Assembly (NCBI RefSeq): GCF_041052385.1
Contig: NZ_CP163439.1
Location: 7,677,001 to 7,741,000, forward strand
Origin: Streptomyces sp. R28
Lineage (GTDB): Bacteria > Actinomycetota > Actinomycetes > Streptomycetales > Streptomycetaceae
DNA length: 64,000 nucleotides
Direction of reading: 5' to 3'
The notes under the pieces: model-generated
The model's input: only the letters and a program-made list of their open reading frames with translations
Told to the model about the DNA's origin: nothing
The model's database searches: none
In this document: piece after piece, positions 1 through 7,475 of the stretch
How positions within the stretch are numbered: position 1 is the first letter of the stretch
Layout of the letters: every line of letters begins with the position of its first letter
Position numbers and translations under genes: made by a program

Positions 1-1
1 C

Positions 2-1654
2 CTGGAGGACGGCGACGTCGCGATCATGATGGTCGAGGCCGAGGCCACCGAGAAGACCATCCAGCTGGTCAAGGGCGGTGCCGAGGCGCCGACCGAGGAG
101 GTCGTCGCCGCCGGTCTGGACGCCGCGAAGCCCTTCATCAAGGTGCTCTGCAAGGCCCAGGCCGACCTCGCCGCGAAGGCCGCCAAGCCGACCGGCGAGT
201 TCCCGGTCTTCCTCGACTACCAGGACGACGTCCTGGAGGCGCTCACTGCCGCCGTCAAGCCGGAGCTCGCCTCCGCGCTGACCATCGCGGGCAAGCAGGA
301 GCGCGAGTCCGAGCTGGACCGCGTCAAGGCGCTCGCCGCCGAGAAGCTCCTGCCGGAGTTCGAGGGCCGCGAGAAGGAGATCTCCGCCGCGTACCGCTCG
401 CTGACCAAGACCCTGGTCCGTGAGCGCGTCATCAAGGAGAAGAAGCGCATCGACGGCCGCGGTGTCACCGACATCCGCACCCTGGCCGCCGAGGTCGAGG
501 CCATCCCGCGCGTGCACGGCTCCGCCGTGTTCGAGCGTGGCGAGACCCAGATCCTGGGCGTCACCACCCTGAACATGCTCCGCATGGAGCAGCAGCTGGA
601 CACCCTCTCCCCGGTGACCCGCAAGCGCTACATGCACAACTACAACTTCCCGCCGTACTCCACCGGCGAGACCGGCCGCGTCGGCTCCCCGAAGCGCCGC
701 GAGATCGGCCACGGCGCCCTCGCCGAGCGCGCCCTCGTGCCGGTCCTGCCGACGCGCGAGGAGTTCCCCTACGCGATCCGCCAGGTCTCCGAGGCGCTGA
801 GCTCCAACGGCTCGACGTCCATGGGCTCGGTCTGCGCCTCCACCATGTCGCTGCTGAACGCCGGTGTGCCGCTGAAGGCCCCCGTCGCCGGTATCGCCAT
901 GGGCCTGATCTCCCAGGAGATCGAGGGTGAGACGCACTACGTCACCCTCACCGACATCCTCGGTGCGGAAGACGCCTTCGGCGACATGGACTTCAAGGTC
1001 GCCGGCACCAAGGAGTTCGTGACCGCCCTCCAGCTCGACACCAAGCTGGACGGCATCCCGGCCTCCGTCCTGGCCGCCGCTCTCAAGCAGGCCCGTGACG
1101 CCCGCCTCCACATCCTCGACGTGATGATGGAAGCGATCGACACGCCGGACGAGATGTCCCCGAACGCCCCGCGGATCATCACCGTCAAGATCCCCGTGGA
1201 CAAGATCGGCGAGGTCATCGGCCCCAAGGGCAAGATGATCAACCAGATCCAGGAGGACACCGGCGCCGACATCACGATCGAGGACGACGGCACCATCTAC
1301 ATCGGTGCGGTCGACGGTCCCTCCGCCGAGGCGGCCCGCACCACGATCAACTCGATCGCCAACCCGACGATGCCCGAGGTCGGCGAGCGCTACCTGGGCA
1401 CGGTCGTGAAGACGACCACCTTCGGCGCGTTCGTCTCGCTCCTGCCCGGCAAGGACGGTCTGCTGCACATCTCGCAGATCCGCAAGCTGGCCGGCGGAAA
1501 GCGCGTGGAGAACGTCGAGGACGTCCTCGGCGTGGGCGCGAAGGTTCAGGTCGAGATCGCCGAGATCGACTCGCGCGGCAAGCTCTCGCTCGTCCCCGTG
1601 GTCGAGGGCGAAGAAGACGCCGCGGACGACAAGAAGGACGACGCCGACAAGTGA
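2..1654 (+). CDS. pnp: Polyribonucleotide nucleotidyltransferase (PNPase), 5' end outside window
   Basis: Phosphorolytic 3'-5' exoribonuclease of mRNA decay; streptomycete PNPase can also polymerise RNA tails (family knowledge). The window opens inside the gene, in frame from base 2, so about 550 C-terminal residues are visible. In order these are the end of the first RNase PH domain, the all-helical linker, the second RNase PH domain (from about base 450, RIDGRG), a KH domain (about 1180-1330, with the GPKG loop) and an S1 domain (about 1380-1610, with FGAFV and LLHIS). The tail is acidic and lysine-rich (DDKKDDADK). The stop overlaps the GTG start of the next gene by four bases (GTGA), implying translational coupling with the M16 peptidase. 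RNase J lies 6 kb downstream, so this stretch carries two main RNA-decay enzymes. Confidence 0.97.
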   Translation: MEDGDVAIMMVEAEATEKTIQLVKGGAEAPTEEVVAAGLDAAKPFIKVLCKAQADLAAKAAKPTGEFPVFLDYQDDVLEALTAAVKPELASALTIAGKQERESELDRVKALAAEKLLPEFEGREKEISAAYRSLTKTLVRERVIKEKKRIDGRGVTDIRTLAAEVEAIPRVHGSAVFERGETQILGVTTLNMLRMEQQLDTLSPVTRKRYMHNYNFPPYSTGETGRVGSPKRREIGHGALAERALVPVLPTREEFPYAIRQVSEALSSNGSTSMGSVCASTMSLLNAGVPLKAPVAGIAMGLISQEIEGETHYVTLTDILGAEDAFGDMDFKVAGTKEFVTALQLDTKLDGIPASVLAAALKQARDARLHILDVMMEAIDTPDEMSPNAPRIITVKIPVDKIGEVIGPKGKMINQIQEDTGADITIEDDGTIYIGAVDGPSAEAARTTINSIANPTMPEVGERYLGTVVKTTTFGAFVSLLPGKDGLLHISQIRKLAGGKRVENVEDVLGVGAKVQVEIAEIDSRGKLSLVPVVEGEEDAADDKKDDADK

Positions 1655-3030
1655 CGTCGAGTAGCTCCACGGCGACGGCCCGCACCTCTTCGGAGGCGCG
1701 GGCCGTCGCCCGTACCCAAACCCTCATCAAGGGCGCCAACGGCATCGGTACGGTCCGTAAGACCACCCTCCCCGGCGGCCTGCGCATCGTCACCGAAACC
1801 CTGCCCTCGGTCCGTTCCGCGACCTTCGGCATCTGGGCGCACGTCGGCTCCCGCGACGAGACCCCGGCTCTGAACGGCGCCACGCACTACTTGGAGCACC
1901 TGCTCTTCAAGGGCACGACCCGCAGGTCCGCCCTGGACATTTCCTCCGCCATCGACGCCGTCGGCGGCGAGATGAACGCGTTCACGGCGAAGGAGTACAC
2001 GTGCTACTACGCGCGCGTGCTCGACGCCGACCTGCCGCTGGCCATAGACGTCGTCTGCGACATGCTGACGGGCTCCCTCATCCTCGAAGAGGACGTCAAC
2101 GTCGAGCGGGGCGCGATCCTCGAAGAGATCGCCATGACCGAGGACGACCCGGGCGACTGTGTGCACGACCTGTTCGCGCACACCATGTTCGGCGACAACC
2201 CCCTCGGCCGCCCGGTCCTCGGCACGGTCGACACCGTCAACGCCCTCACCGCCGACCGCATCCGCCGCTTCTACAAGAAGCACTACGACCCGACCCACCT
2301 GGTCGTGGCGGCCGCGGGCAACGTCGACCACAACAAGGTCGTACGACAGGTCCGCGCGGCCTTCGAGAAGGCGGGCGCCTTCAAGAACGGCGACGCCGCG
2401 CCCATCGCTCCGCGCAACGGCCGTCGAGCCCTGCGCACCACGGGCCGCGTCGAGCTCATCGGACGCAAGACCGAGCAGGCCCATGTCGTGCTCGGCATGC
2501 CCGGCCTGTCCCGCACGGACGAGCGCCGCTGGGCCCTGGGCGTGCTGAACACGGCACTGGGCGGCGGCATGTCCTCCCGCCTGTTCCAGGAGGTCCGCGA
2601 GAAGCGCGGCCTGGCCTACAGCGTGTACTCCTACACCTCCGGCTTCGCCGACTGCGGCCTGTTCGGCGTGTACGCGGGCTGCAGGCCGTCGCAGGTCCAC
2701 GACGTGCTGAAGATCTGCCGCGACGAACTCGACCACGTCGCCGAACACGGCCTGTCCGACGACGAGATCGGCCGCGCCATCGGCCAGCTCCGCGGCTCCA
2801 CCGTCCTCGGCCTGGAGGACACCGGCGCGCTGATGAACCGCATCGGCAAGAGCGAGCTGTGCTGGGGCGAGCAGATGTCCGTCGACGACATGCTGGCCCG
2901 GATAGCGGCGGTGACCCCGGACGACGTCCGTTCGGTCGCCCGCGAGATCCTGGGACAGCGGCCCTCGCTGTCGGTCATCGGCCCGCTGAAGGACAAGCAG
3001 GCGGCCCGGCTGCACGACGCGGGCGCCTGA
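1651..3030 (+). CDS. M16-family zinc metallopeptidase (PepR/insulinase-like)
   Basis: A 459-residue protein of the M16 (pitrilysin/insulinase/mitochondrial processing peptidase) family. The inverted zinc-binding motif HxxEH is seen as HYLEH at about residues 79-83. A downstream glutamate-rich stretch (VERGAILEEIAM) probably supplies the third ligand. The C-terminal half carries the usual second M16 lobe, including the arginine-tyrosine segment REKRGLAYSVYS. The GTG start lies within the pnp stop (GTGA), so translation is probably coupled. In actinobacteria this gene sits next to pnp and is called pepR in mycobacteria. No signal peptide is visible, so a cytosolic protein is expected. The natural substrate is not evident from the sequence. 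Confidence 0.93.
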   Translation: MTSSSSTATARTSSEARAVARTQTLIKGANGIGTVRKTTLPGGLRIVTETLPSVRSATFGIWAHVGSRDETPALNGATHYLEHLLFKGTTRRSALDISSAIDAVGGEMNAFTAKEYTCYYARVLDADLPLAIDVVCDMLTGSLILEEDVNVERGAILEEIAMTEDDPGDCVHDLFAHTMFGDNPLGRPVLGTVDTVNALTADRIRRFYKKHYDPTHLVVAAAGNVDHNKVVRQVRAAFEKAGAFKNGDAAPIAPRNGRRALRTTGRVELIGRKTEQAHVVLGMPGLSRTDERRWALGVLNTALGGGMSSRLFQEVREKRGLAYSVYSYTSGFADCGLFGVYAGCRPSQVHDVLKICRDELDHVAEHGLSDDEIGRAIGQLRGSTVLGLEDTGALMNRIGKSELCWGEQMSVDDMLARIAAVTPDDVRSVAREILGQRPSLSVIGPLKDKQAARLHDAGA

Positions 3031-3084
3031 CCGGTCCGCCCTCGGAACATCCGATGGAACATCCGACCTAAGGAAGCAAGAGAG

Positions 3085-3837
3085 ATGAGCAAGCTGCGCG
3101 TGGCGGTCCTCGGTGCCAAGGGCCGCATCGGCTCCGAGGCCGTACGGGCGGTCGAGGCCGCCGAGGACATGGAGCTGGTCGCCGCCCTGAGCCGGGGCGA
3201 CAAGCTGGAGTCCCTGGCGGAGACCGGCGCCCAGGTCGCGGTCGAACTGACCACGCCGGACTCGGTGATGGCCAACCTCGACTACTGCGTGAACCACGGC
3301 ATCCACGCGGTCGTCGGCACGACGGGCTGGACCGACGAGCGCCTCGCGCAGCTGAAGGGCTGGCTGTCCGCCTCCCCTGAGACAGGCGTGCTCATCGCAC
3401 CGAACTTCTCCATCGGCGCCGTCCTGACGATGAAGTTCGCGCAGATCGCGGCGCCCTACTTCGAGTCGGTCGAGGTGGTCGAACTGCACCACCCGAAGAA
3501 GGTCGACGCCCCTTCCGGCACCGCCACCCGCACCGCCCAGCTCATCGCCGAGGCCCGCCGCGCCGCCGGCACGGCCCCGGCACCGGACGCCACCGAGACC
3601 GCCCTCGACGGCGCGCGCGGTGCCAGCGTCGACGGCGTCCCGGTGCACGCCGTCCGCCTGCGCGGCCTGCTGGCCCACCAGGAGGTCCTGCTCGGCGGCG
3701 AGGGCGAGACCCTGACCATCCGCCACGACTCCCTCCATCACAGCAGCTTCATGCCGGGCATCCTGCTCGGCGCGCGCCGCGTGGTGACCACTCCGGGCCT
3801 GACCTTCGGCCTGGAGCACTTCCTGGACCTCGGCTGA
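3085..3837 (+). CDS. dapB: 4-hydroxy-tetrahydrodipicolinate reductase
   Basis: NAD(P)H-dependent reduction of 4-hydroxy-tetrahydrodipicolinate, the second committed step of the lysine/meso-diaminopimelate branch; streptomycete peptidoglycan uses LL-DAP. The 250 residues begin with the nucleotide-binding GAKGRIG loop. They contain the family signature ELHHPKKVDAPSGTA (active-site histidines plus lysine, then substrate-binding SGTA) near the middle. ATG start with a purine-rich ribosome site (AAGGAAGC ... AGAG) just upstream. It is 54 bases downstream of the M16 gene and probably in the same transcript. Its pathway partner dapA is 2.6 kb further on. Confidence 0.97.
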   Translation: MSKLRVAVLGAKGRIGSEAVRAVEAAEDMELVAALSRGDKLESLAETGAQVAVELTTPDSVMANLDYCVNHGIHAVVGTTGWTDERLAQLKGWLSASPETGVLIAPNFSIGAVLTMKFAQIAAPYFESVEVVELHHPKKVDAPSGTATRTAQLIAEARRAAGTAPAPDATETALDGARGASVDGVPVHAVRLRGLLAHQEVLLGGEGETLTIRHDSLHHSSFMPGILLGARRVVTTPGLTFGLEHFLDLG

Positions 3838-3851
3838 CACGAGGCTCACAG

Positions 3852-4304
3852 ATGCGCGCGAAGATCTCCTACGCCATAACGGCCGCCGTCCTGGTCGTCT
3901 ACTTCGTCCTGGTCGGCAGCCGTGGCGTGATGCTCGTCCAGTCCGGCACGCTCCTCACCGTCACCTTCGGCGTGGCGGTGCTGATCCTGCCGGTGATCGG
4001 CGTGTGGTTCCTGTGGAAGAACACCCAGTTCGTCCGCAGGGCCAATGCTCTCCCCGCCGAACTCGACGCCGAGGGCGGCCTGCCCGTCGACGAGTTGAAG
4101 CGCACCCCCGGCGGCCGTATCGACCGCGACTCGGCCGACGAGGTCTTCGCCAGGCGCAAGGCCGAGACGGAAGTGGCCCCCGACGACTGGCGCAGCTGGT
4201 TCCGCCTCGCCATCGCTTACCACGACGCCCGCGACACCCCGCGCGCCCGTAAGGCGATGCAACGGGCCATCGCCCTGCACGACGGCAGGACCGTCGAGGC
4301 CTGA
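3852..4304 (+). CDS. Conserved small membrane protein of the dapB locus
   Basis: A 150-residue protein with two hydrophobic segments near the N terminus (about residues 8-25 and 33-55). A soluble, charged C-terminal half follows, with a short helical repeat-like region (WFRLAIAYHDARDTPRARKAMQRAI) that resembles a single TPR unit. It starts 14 bases after dapB and ends just before a strong bidirectional hairpin, so it is probably the last gene of the pnp-M16-dapB transcript. I do not recognise a catalytic family. A membrane-anchored protein with one helical-repeat domain on one side is all the sequence supports. Confidence 0.8.
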   Translation: MRAKISYAITAAVLVVYFVLVGSRGVMLVQSGTLLTVTFGVAVLILPVIGVWFLWKNTQFVRRANALPAELDAEGGLPVDELKRTPGGRIDRDSADEVFARRKAETEVAPDDWRSWFRLAIAYHDARDTPRARKAMQRAIALHDGRTVEA

Positions 4305-4327
4305 GCCTTGCGACGAAGGTCAGCCGT

Positions 4328-4376
4328 ACGTCGAAGGGGCCGGCCCGCACTGACTGCGGACCGGCCCCTTCGACGT
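4328..4376. terminator. Bidirectional terminator-type hairpin between convergent genes
   Basis: A perfect 16-bp stem (4328-4343 with 4361-4376, core gaaggggccgg). It extends inward after one mismatch by five more pairs to a five-base loop. It sits between the 3' ends of the small membrane protein gene and the convergent PH-domain gene, where it can end transcripts from both strands. No U-run follows, as is usual in Streptomyces. Confidence 0.85.
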
Positions 4377-4387
4377 GCCTGGCGGGC

Positions 4388-4942
4388 TCAGCCGCGCGTG
4401 TTCTCCGCGGCCCACGCCTCGACCGCGTCGGTGGCCCGGTCGAACGCCGCGACCCGCCCCAGGAAGTCCGCATTGTGCGTGGTCATCAGCGTCGGCATGC
4501 CCTCCGCCGCCCGGTCCCGCCGTACGAGCATCAGCGCCTGTCCCTGAACGGTTCGCGGCAATCCCAGCCAGCGCACCGGCTGCTGCACCGTCCGCACGGC
4601 GACGACCTGCTCCCAGGGCACCGTGCGCGTGACGAGGAAGCTCACCTGGCGCAGCCCGTGCGGGCTCACCCACACACCCATGCGCAGCAGCCGCAGGGCA
4701 CCGGCGATGACGAGCAGCGCGATACCGAAGACGACCCCAGCCTCGGTCAGCGTGCCGGTCAGGGCGATGACGACCGCCGCGAACAGCACGTACGAGGCGA
4801 GCAGCAACCACAGCGCCGCCACGCCCACCCGGCACGGCCCGGGACGGTAAGGGCGCCGCCAGCGGTCACGGTCCTCGAAGGGCAGCGCGACATCGTCGGC
4901 TGCCTCGAACGCGCGGTCGGCCGTCAGGAAGGGCAGGGGCAC
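4388..4942 (-). CDS. PH-domain (bPH) membrane protein
   Basis: A 184-residue protein with an N-terminal soluble stretch and two closely spaced membrane segments (about residues 43-63 and 66-85). A C-terminal bacterial PH-like domain follows, with the typical pattern VSPHGLRQVSFLVTRTVPWEQVVAV. The start is GTG, with GAGGA seven bases upstream. Such proteins are common in actinobacteria and their role is mostly unknown. It is convergent with the dapB-linked gene and may share a transcript with the small membrane protein upstream at 5034-5270. Confidence 0.8.
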   Translation of the reverse strand: MPLPFLTADRAFEAADDVALPFEDRDRWRRPYRPGPCRVGVAALWLLLASYVLFAAVVIALTGTLTEAGVVFGIALLVIAGALRLLRMGVWVSPHGLRQVSFLVTRTVPWEQVVAVRTVQQPVRWLGLPRTVQGQALMLVRRDRAAEGMPTLMTTHNADFLGRVAAFDRATDAVEAWAAENTRG

Positions 4943-5033
4943 GGCTGGTCCTCACTCAATCCATGCATGGGCTGTGCCCGGTGAGGCTATCGACCTGTGT
5001 CCCCGCCCACCACCCTTGGGGGTCCGGACGAGG

Positions 5034-5270
5034 TCAGTGCCCCTGGGAGGCCTGTGACTGCTGAGTCTGCGTGGCGGTGTCGGTGGACAACGCCGGCATG
5101 CCGACCACCAGCGAGCCGACCAGCGCGGCGATGATGGTGAGGCCCAGCAGCCAGCGCCCGGCCATCTGGCCGGCGGACGACCGCTGACGAGGTGGGGGAG
5201 TGACATCACTGCGGAACCTGTCGGCCTCGGCAAGGAAGGCGAACGGGACGGGCTCGCGCCGACGGAACAT
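5034..5270 (-). CDS. Short single-pass membrane protein, unknown function
   Basis: A 78-residue protein: a charged N-terminal 37 residues (starting MFRRREPVPFAFL), one transmembrane helix at about 40-60 (LLGLTIIAALVGSLVVG), and a short Gln/Ser/Thr-rich tail. The ATG at 5270 was chosen because GAGAGGAG lies just upstream and the conserved-looking N terminus begins there. A longer in-frame reading to 5648 runs antisense into thyX and is not credible. It lies between the thyX promoter and the PH-domain gene, divergent from thyX. I do not recognise a family. Confidence 0.65.
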   Translation of the reverse strand: MFRRREPVPFAFLAEADRFRSDVTPPPRQRSSAGQMAGRWLLGLTIIAALVGSLVVGMPALSTDTATQTQQSQASQGH

Positions 5271-5406
5271 CGGGGGGCTTCTCCTCTCGGGATCGTGTGG
5301 GTGACCGTCACCAACACAGACGAGCGAGTGCCCCAAAAGGTGCCCGGTTTCACCGAATTCACAGAAATTCGCCGCCGTATGTCGCGACCCGGCACCGAAC
5401 GCCCCG

Positions 5407-5429
5407 TTGTCAGTGCCGGGCCGTAGAGT
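5407..5429 (+). promoter_or_regulatory. RecA-independent DNA-damage promoter motif upstream of thyX
   Basis: TTGTCAGTGCC (5407-5417), six bases, then TAGAGT (5424-5429). This matches 10 of 11 upstream positions and the spacing of the mycobacterial damage-inducible motif (TTGTCRGTGGC-N6-TANNNT). The same architecture occurs upstream of recA in this window. The predicted start of transcription is about 30 bases before the thyX GTG. Confidence 0.7.
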
Positions 5430-5469
5430 GGGCGCCGCCCAGAGAAGTGATGGAAGGACCCTCCGAGCC

Positions 5470-6210
5470 GTGACCGACACCCCCGCCGACGACCTCAAGC
5501 CCAGTTTCCGCAGTGACGTCTCCGTCGAGCTGGTCAAGCACAGCGCGGCCGACTCCGACGTGCTGTGGGCCGCCCGCGTCTCCACCGCCGGCGAGCAGTC
5601 CCTGGAGGAGCTGCAGAAGGACCCCGAGCGCTCCAAGGGACTGATCAACTACCTGATGCGGGACCGGCACGGCAGCCCCTTCGAGCACAACTCGATGACC
5701 TTCTTCATCAGCGCCCCGATCTTCGTCTTCCGCGAGTTCATGCGGCACCGCGTGGGCTGGTCGTACAACGAGGAGAGCGGCCGCTACCGCGAGCTCCAGC
5801 CCGCCTTCTACGTCCCCGGCGAGTCCCGCAAGCTGGTCCAGGAGGGCCGCCCGGGCAAGTACGTCTTCGTGGAGGGCACCCAGGCCCAGCAGGAGCTGGT
5901 CGGCCGTGTCATGGAGGACTCGTACCGGGAGTCGTACGAGGCCTACCAGGAGATGCTCGCCGCCGGCGTCGCCCGCGAGGTGGCCCGCGCGGTCCTCCCG
6001 GTCGGCCTGTTCTCCTCGATGTACGCCACCTGCAACGCCCGCTCCCTGATGCACTTCCTCGGCCTGCGCACCCAGCACGAGCTGGCCAAGGTCCCGTCCT
6101 TCCCGCAGCGGGAGATCGAGATGGTGGGCGAGAAGATGGAAGCGGAGTGGGCCAAGCTCATGCCGCTGACGTACGCCGCCTTCAATGCGAACGGTCGTGT
6201 GGCGCCGTAG
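5470..6210 (+). CDS. thyX: FAD-dependent thymidylate synthase ThyX
   Basis: Makes dTMP from dUMP using methylenetetrahydrofolate, NADPH and FAD. The 246 residues contain the flavin-binding ThyX signature region RHRVGWSYNEESGRY. Here RHR is followed by eight residues before the serine rather than the seven of the classical RHRx7S. I recall the same form in other streptomycetes. Also visible are a conserved HGSPFEHNSMTF block and a C-terminal NARSLMHFLGLR segment. GTG at 5470 was chosen because GGAAGGA lies about 12 bases upstream. The in-frame TTG at 5407 lies inside the promoter. It is a single-gene unit followed by a hairpin at 6310-6347. The promoter suggests DNA-damage induction. Confidence 0.95.
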   Translation: MTDTPADDLKPSFRSDVSVELVKHSAADSDVLWAARVSTAGEQSLEELQKDPERSKGLINYLMRDRHGSPFEHNSMTFFISAPIFVFREFMRHRVGWSYNEESGRYRELQPAFYVPGESRKLVQEGRPGKYVFVEGTQAQQELVGRVMEDSYRESYEAYQEMLAAGVAREVARAVLPVGLFSSMYATCNARSLMHFLGLRTQHELAKVPSFPQREIEMVGEKMEAEWAKLMPLTYAAFNANGRVAP

Positions 6211-6309
6211 CGCACCGCCTTCCCCGGCCGGGCACGGCCGCACGGCCCAGTCCCGCAAGGTGTCCGTATTGCGGCATTTAGAGAAGTTCATCTAGCCTGA
6301 TCAAACGGA

Positions 6310-6347
6310 CCCGGCACTGCTTGAACCCCCGAGCAGGCAGTGCCGGG
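6310..6347 (+). terminator. Hairpin between thyX and dapA
   Basis: An 11-bp perfect inverted repeat (cccggcactgc / gcagtgccggg) with a 16-base loop that can itself pair TGCT with AGCA. It is placed 100 bases after thyX and about 75 before dapA. It probably ends the thyX transcript and isolates it from the dapA promoter. Confidence 0.7.
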
Positions 6348-6408
6348 CTCCATCTTTGTCCTGACTTTTCCGCACCCCCCTAGGGCAGACCAGGCCGTGC
6401 GCAACGAG

Positions 6409-6414
6409 TAGCGT
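6409..6414 (+). promoter_or_regulatory. -10 element for a probably leaderless dapA transcript
   Basis: TAGCGT ends seven bases before the dapA ATG. Transcription would therefore start at or one base before the start codon. No Shine-Dalgarno sequence is present upstream. A matching -35 is not clear. Confidence 0.5.
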
Positions 6415-6421
6415 GTAACCC

Positions 6422-7321
6422 ATGGCTCCGACCTCCACTCCGCAGACCCCCTTTGGGCGGGTCCTCACCGCCATGATCACGCCCTTCACGGCGGACGACG
6501 CACTTGATCTCGACGGCGCGCAGCGGCTCGCCACCCACCTGGTGGACGCTGGCAACGACGGCCTGATCATCAACGGCACCACCGGTGAGTCCCCCACCAC
6601 CAGCGATGCGGAGAAATCGGACCTGGTGCGAGCGGTACTGGAGGCCGTCGGCGACCGAGCCCACGTCGTGGCCGGCGTCGGCACCAACGACACCCACCAC
6701 AGCCTGGAGCTCGCCCGCACCGCGGAGAAGGTGGGCGCACACGGGCTCCTGGTCGTCACGCCGTACTACAACAAGCCCCCGCAGGAGGGCCTGTACCGGC
6801 ACTTCAAGGCCATCGCCGACGCCACCGAGCTGCCGGTCATGCTCTACGACATCCCCGGCCGCAGCGGCGTCCCGATCAACACCGAGACGATCGTCCGCCT
6901 CGCCGAGCACCCGAGGATCGTCGCCAACAAGGACGCCAAGGGCGACCTCGGCCGTGCCAGCTGGGCCATCGCCCGCTCCGGCCTCGCCTGGTACTCCGGC
7001 GACGACATGCTGAACCTGCCGCTGCTCTCCGTGGGCGCGGTCGGCTTCGTCTCGGTCGTCGGCCACGTGGTCACCCCGGACCTGCGCGCGCTCGTCGAGG
7101 CGTACGTCTCCGGCGACGTCCAGAAGGCCACGGAGATCCACCAGAAGCTGCTCCCGGTCTACACCGGCATGTTCCGCACCCAGGGCGTCATGACCACCAA
7201 GGCCGCGCTCACCCTCCAGGGCCTGCCCGCCGGACCGCTGCGCGCGCCCATGGCGGAGTGTTCGCCCGAGGAGATCGAGCAGCTCAAGATCGATCTTGCC
7301 GCAGGCGGGGTACAGCTCTAG
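6422..7321 (+). CDS. dapA: 4-hydroxy-tetrahydrodipicolinate synthase
   Basis: Condenses pyruvate with aspartate semialdehyde to enter the diaminopimelate/lysine pathway. A 299-residue TIM-barrel protein of the NAL/DHDPS family. Visible landmarks are the NGTTGES substrate loop (paired threonines), the active-site tyrosine in MLYDIPGRSG, and the Schiff-base lysine in VANKDAKGD. ATG start with no ribosome site but a -10 element immediately upstream, so the mRNA is probably leaderless. RNase J follows after a 154-base spacer filled with hairpins. The same dapA-rnj neighbourhood occurs in mycobacteria. Confidence 0.96.
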   Translation: MAPTSTPQTPFGRVLTAMITPFTADDALDLDGAQRLATHLVDAGNDGLIINGTTGESPTTSDAEKSDLVRAVLEAVGDRAHVVAGVGTNDTHHSLELARTAEKVGAHGLLVVTPYYNKPPQEGLYRHFKAIADATELPVMLYDIPGRSGVPINTETIVRLAEHPRIVANKDAKGDLGRASWAIARSGLAWYSGDDMLNLPLLSVGAVGFVSVVGHVVTPDLRALVEAYVSGDVQKATEIHQKLLPVYTGMFRTQGVMTTKAALTLQGLPAGPLRAPMAECSPEEIEQLKIDLAAGGVQL

Positions 7322-7358
7322 CACCAGACTTCGCGCGCCCGGGCGCGCACCAGACTTC
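7321..7358. repeat. 12-bp direct repeats flanking a 16-bp perfect palindrome after dapA
   Basis: The copies of gcaccagacttc at 7321-7332 and 7347-7358 enclose the perfect palindrome gcgcgcccgggcgcgc at 7333-7348, sharing its last two bases with the second copy. It begins at the last base of the dapA stop codon. As RNA it forms a six-pair stem with a CCGG loop; as DNA it could bind a dimeric protein. A second small hairpin (gcgggc ... gcccgc) follows at about 7371-7389. Confidence 0.6.
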
Positions 7359-7419
7359 ACAACTGAATAAGCGGGCCACCGGTGCCCGCACTCCACAACG
7401 ACAACTGCTTCTGCACGAA

Positions 7420-7462
7420 CGTCACGCGCGCCACGTGCCCGACCGGTACGTGGCGCGCGTGG
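7420..7462 (+). promoter_or_regulatory. Strong hairpin abutting the RNase J ribosome-binding site
   Basis: A 14-bp perfect stem (7423-7436 with 7448-7461, cacgcgcgccacgt and its complement) extends inward by three more pairs, one of them G-U, to a CGACC loop. Its 3' edge is two or three bases from the GAGGAG ribosome site of RNase J. It could control rnj translation, or act as a processing or attenuation site between dapA and rnj. Confidence 0.75.
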
Positions 7463-7475
7463 TGAGGAGAGTCTT

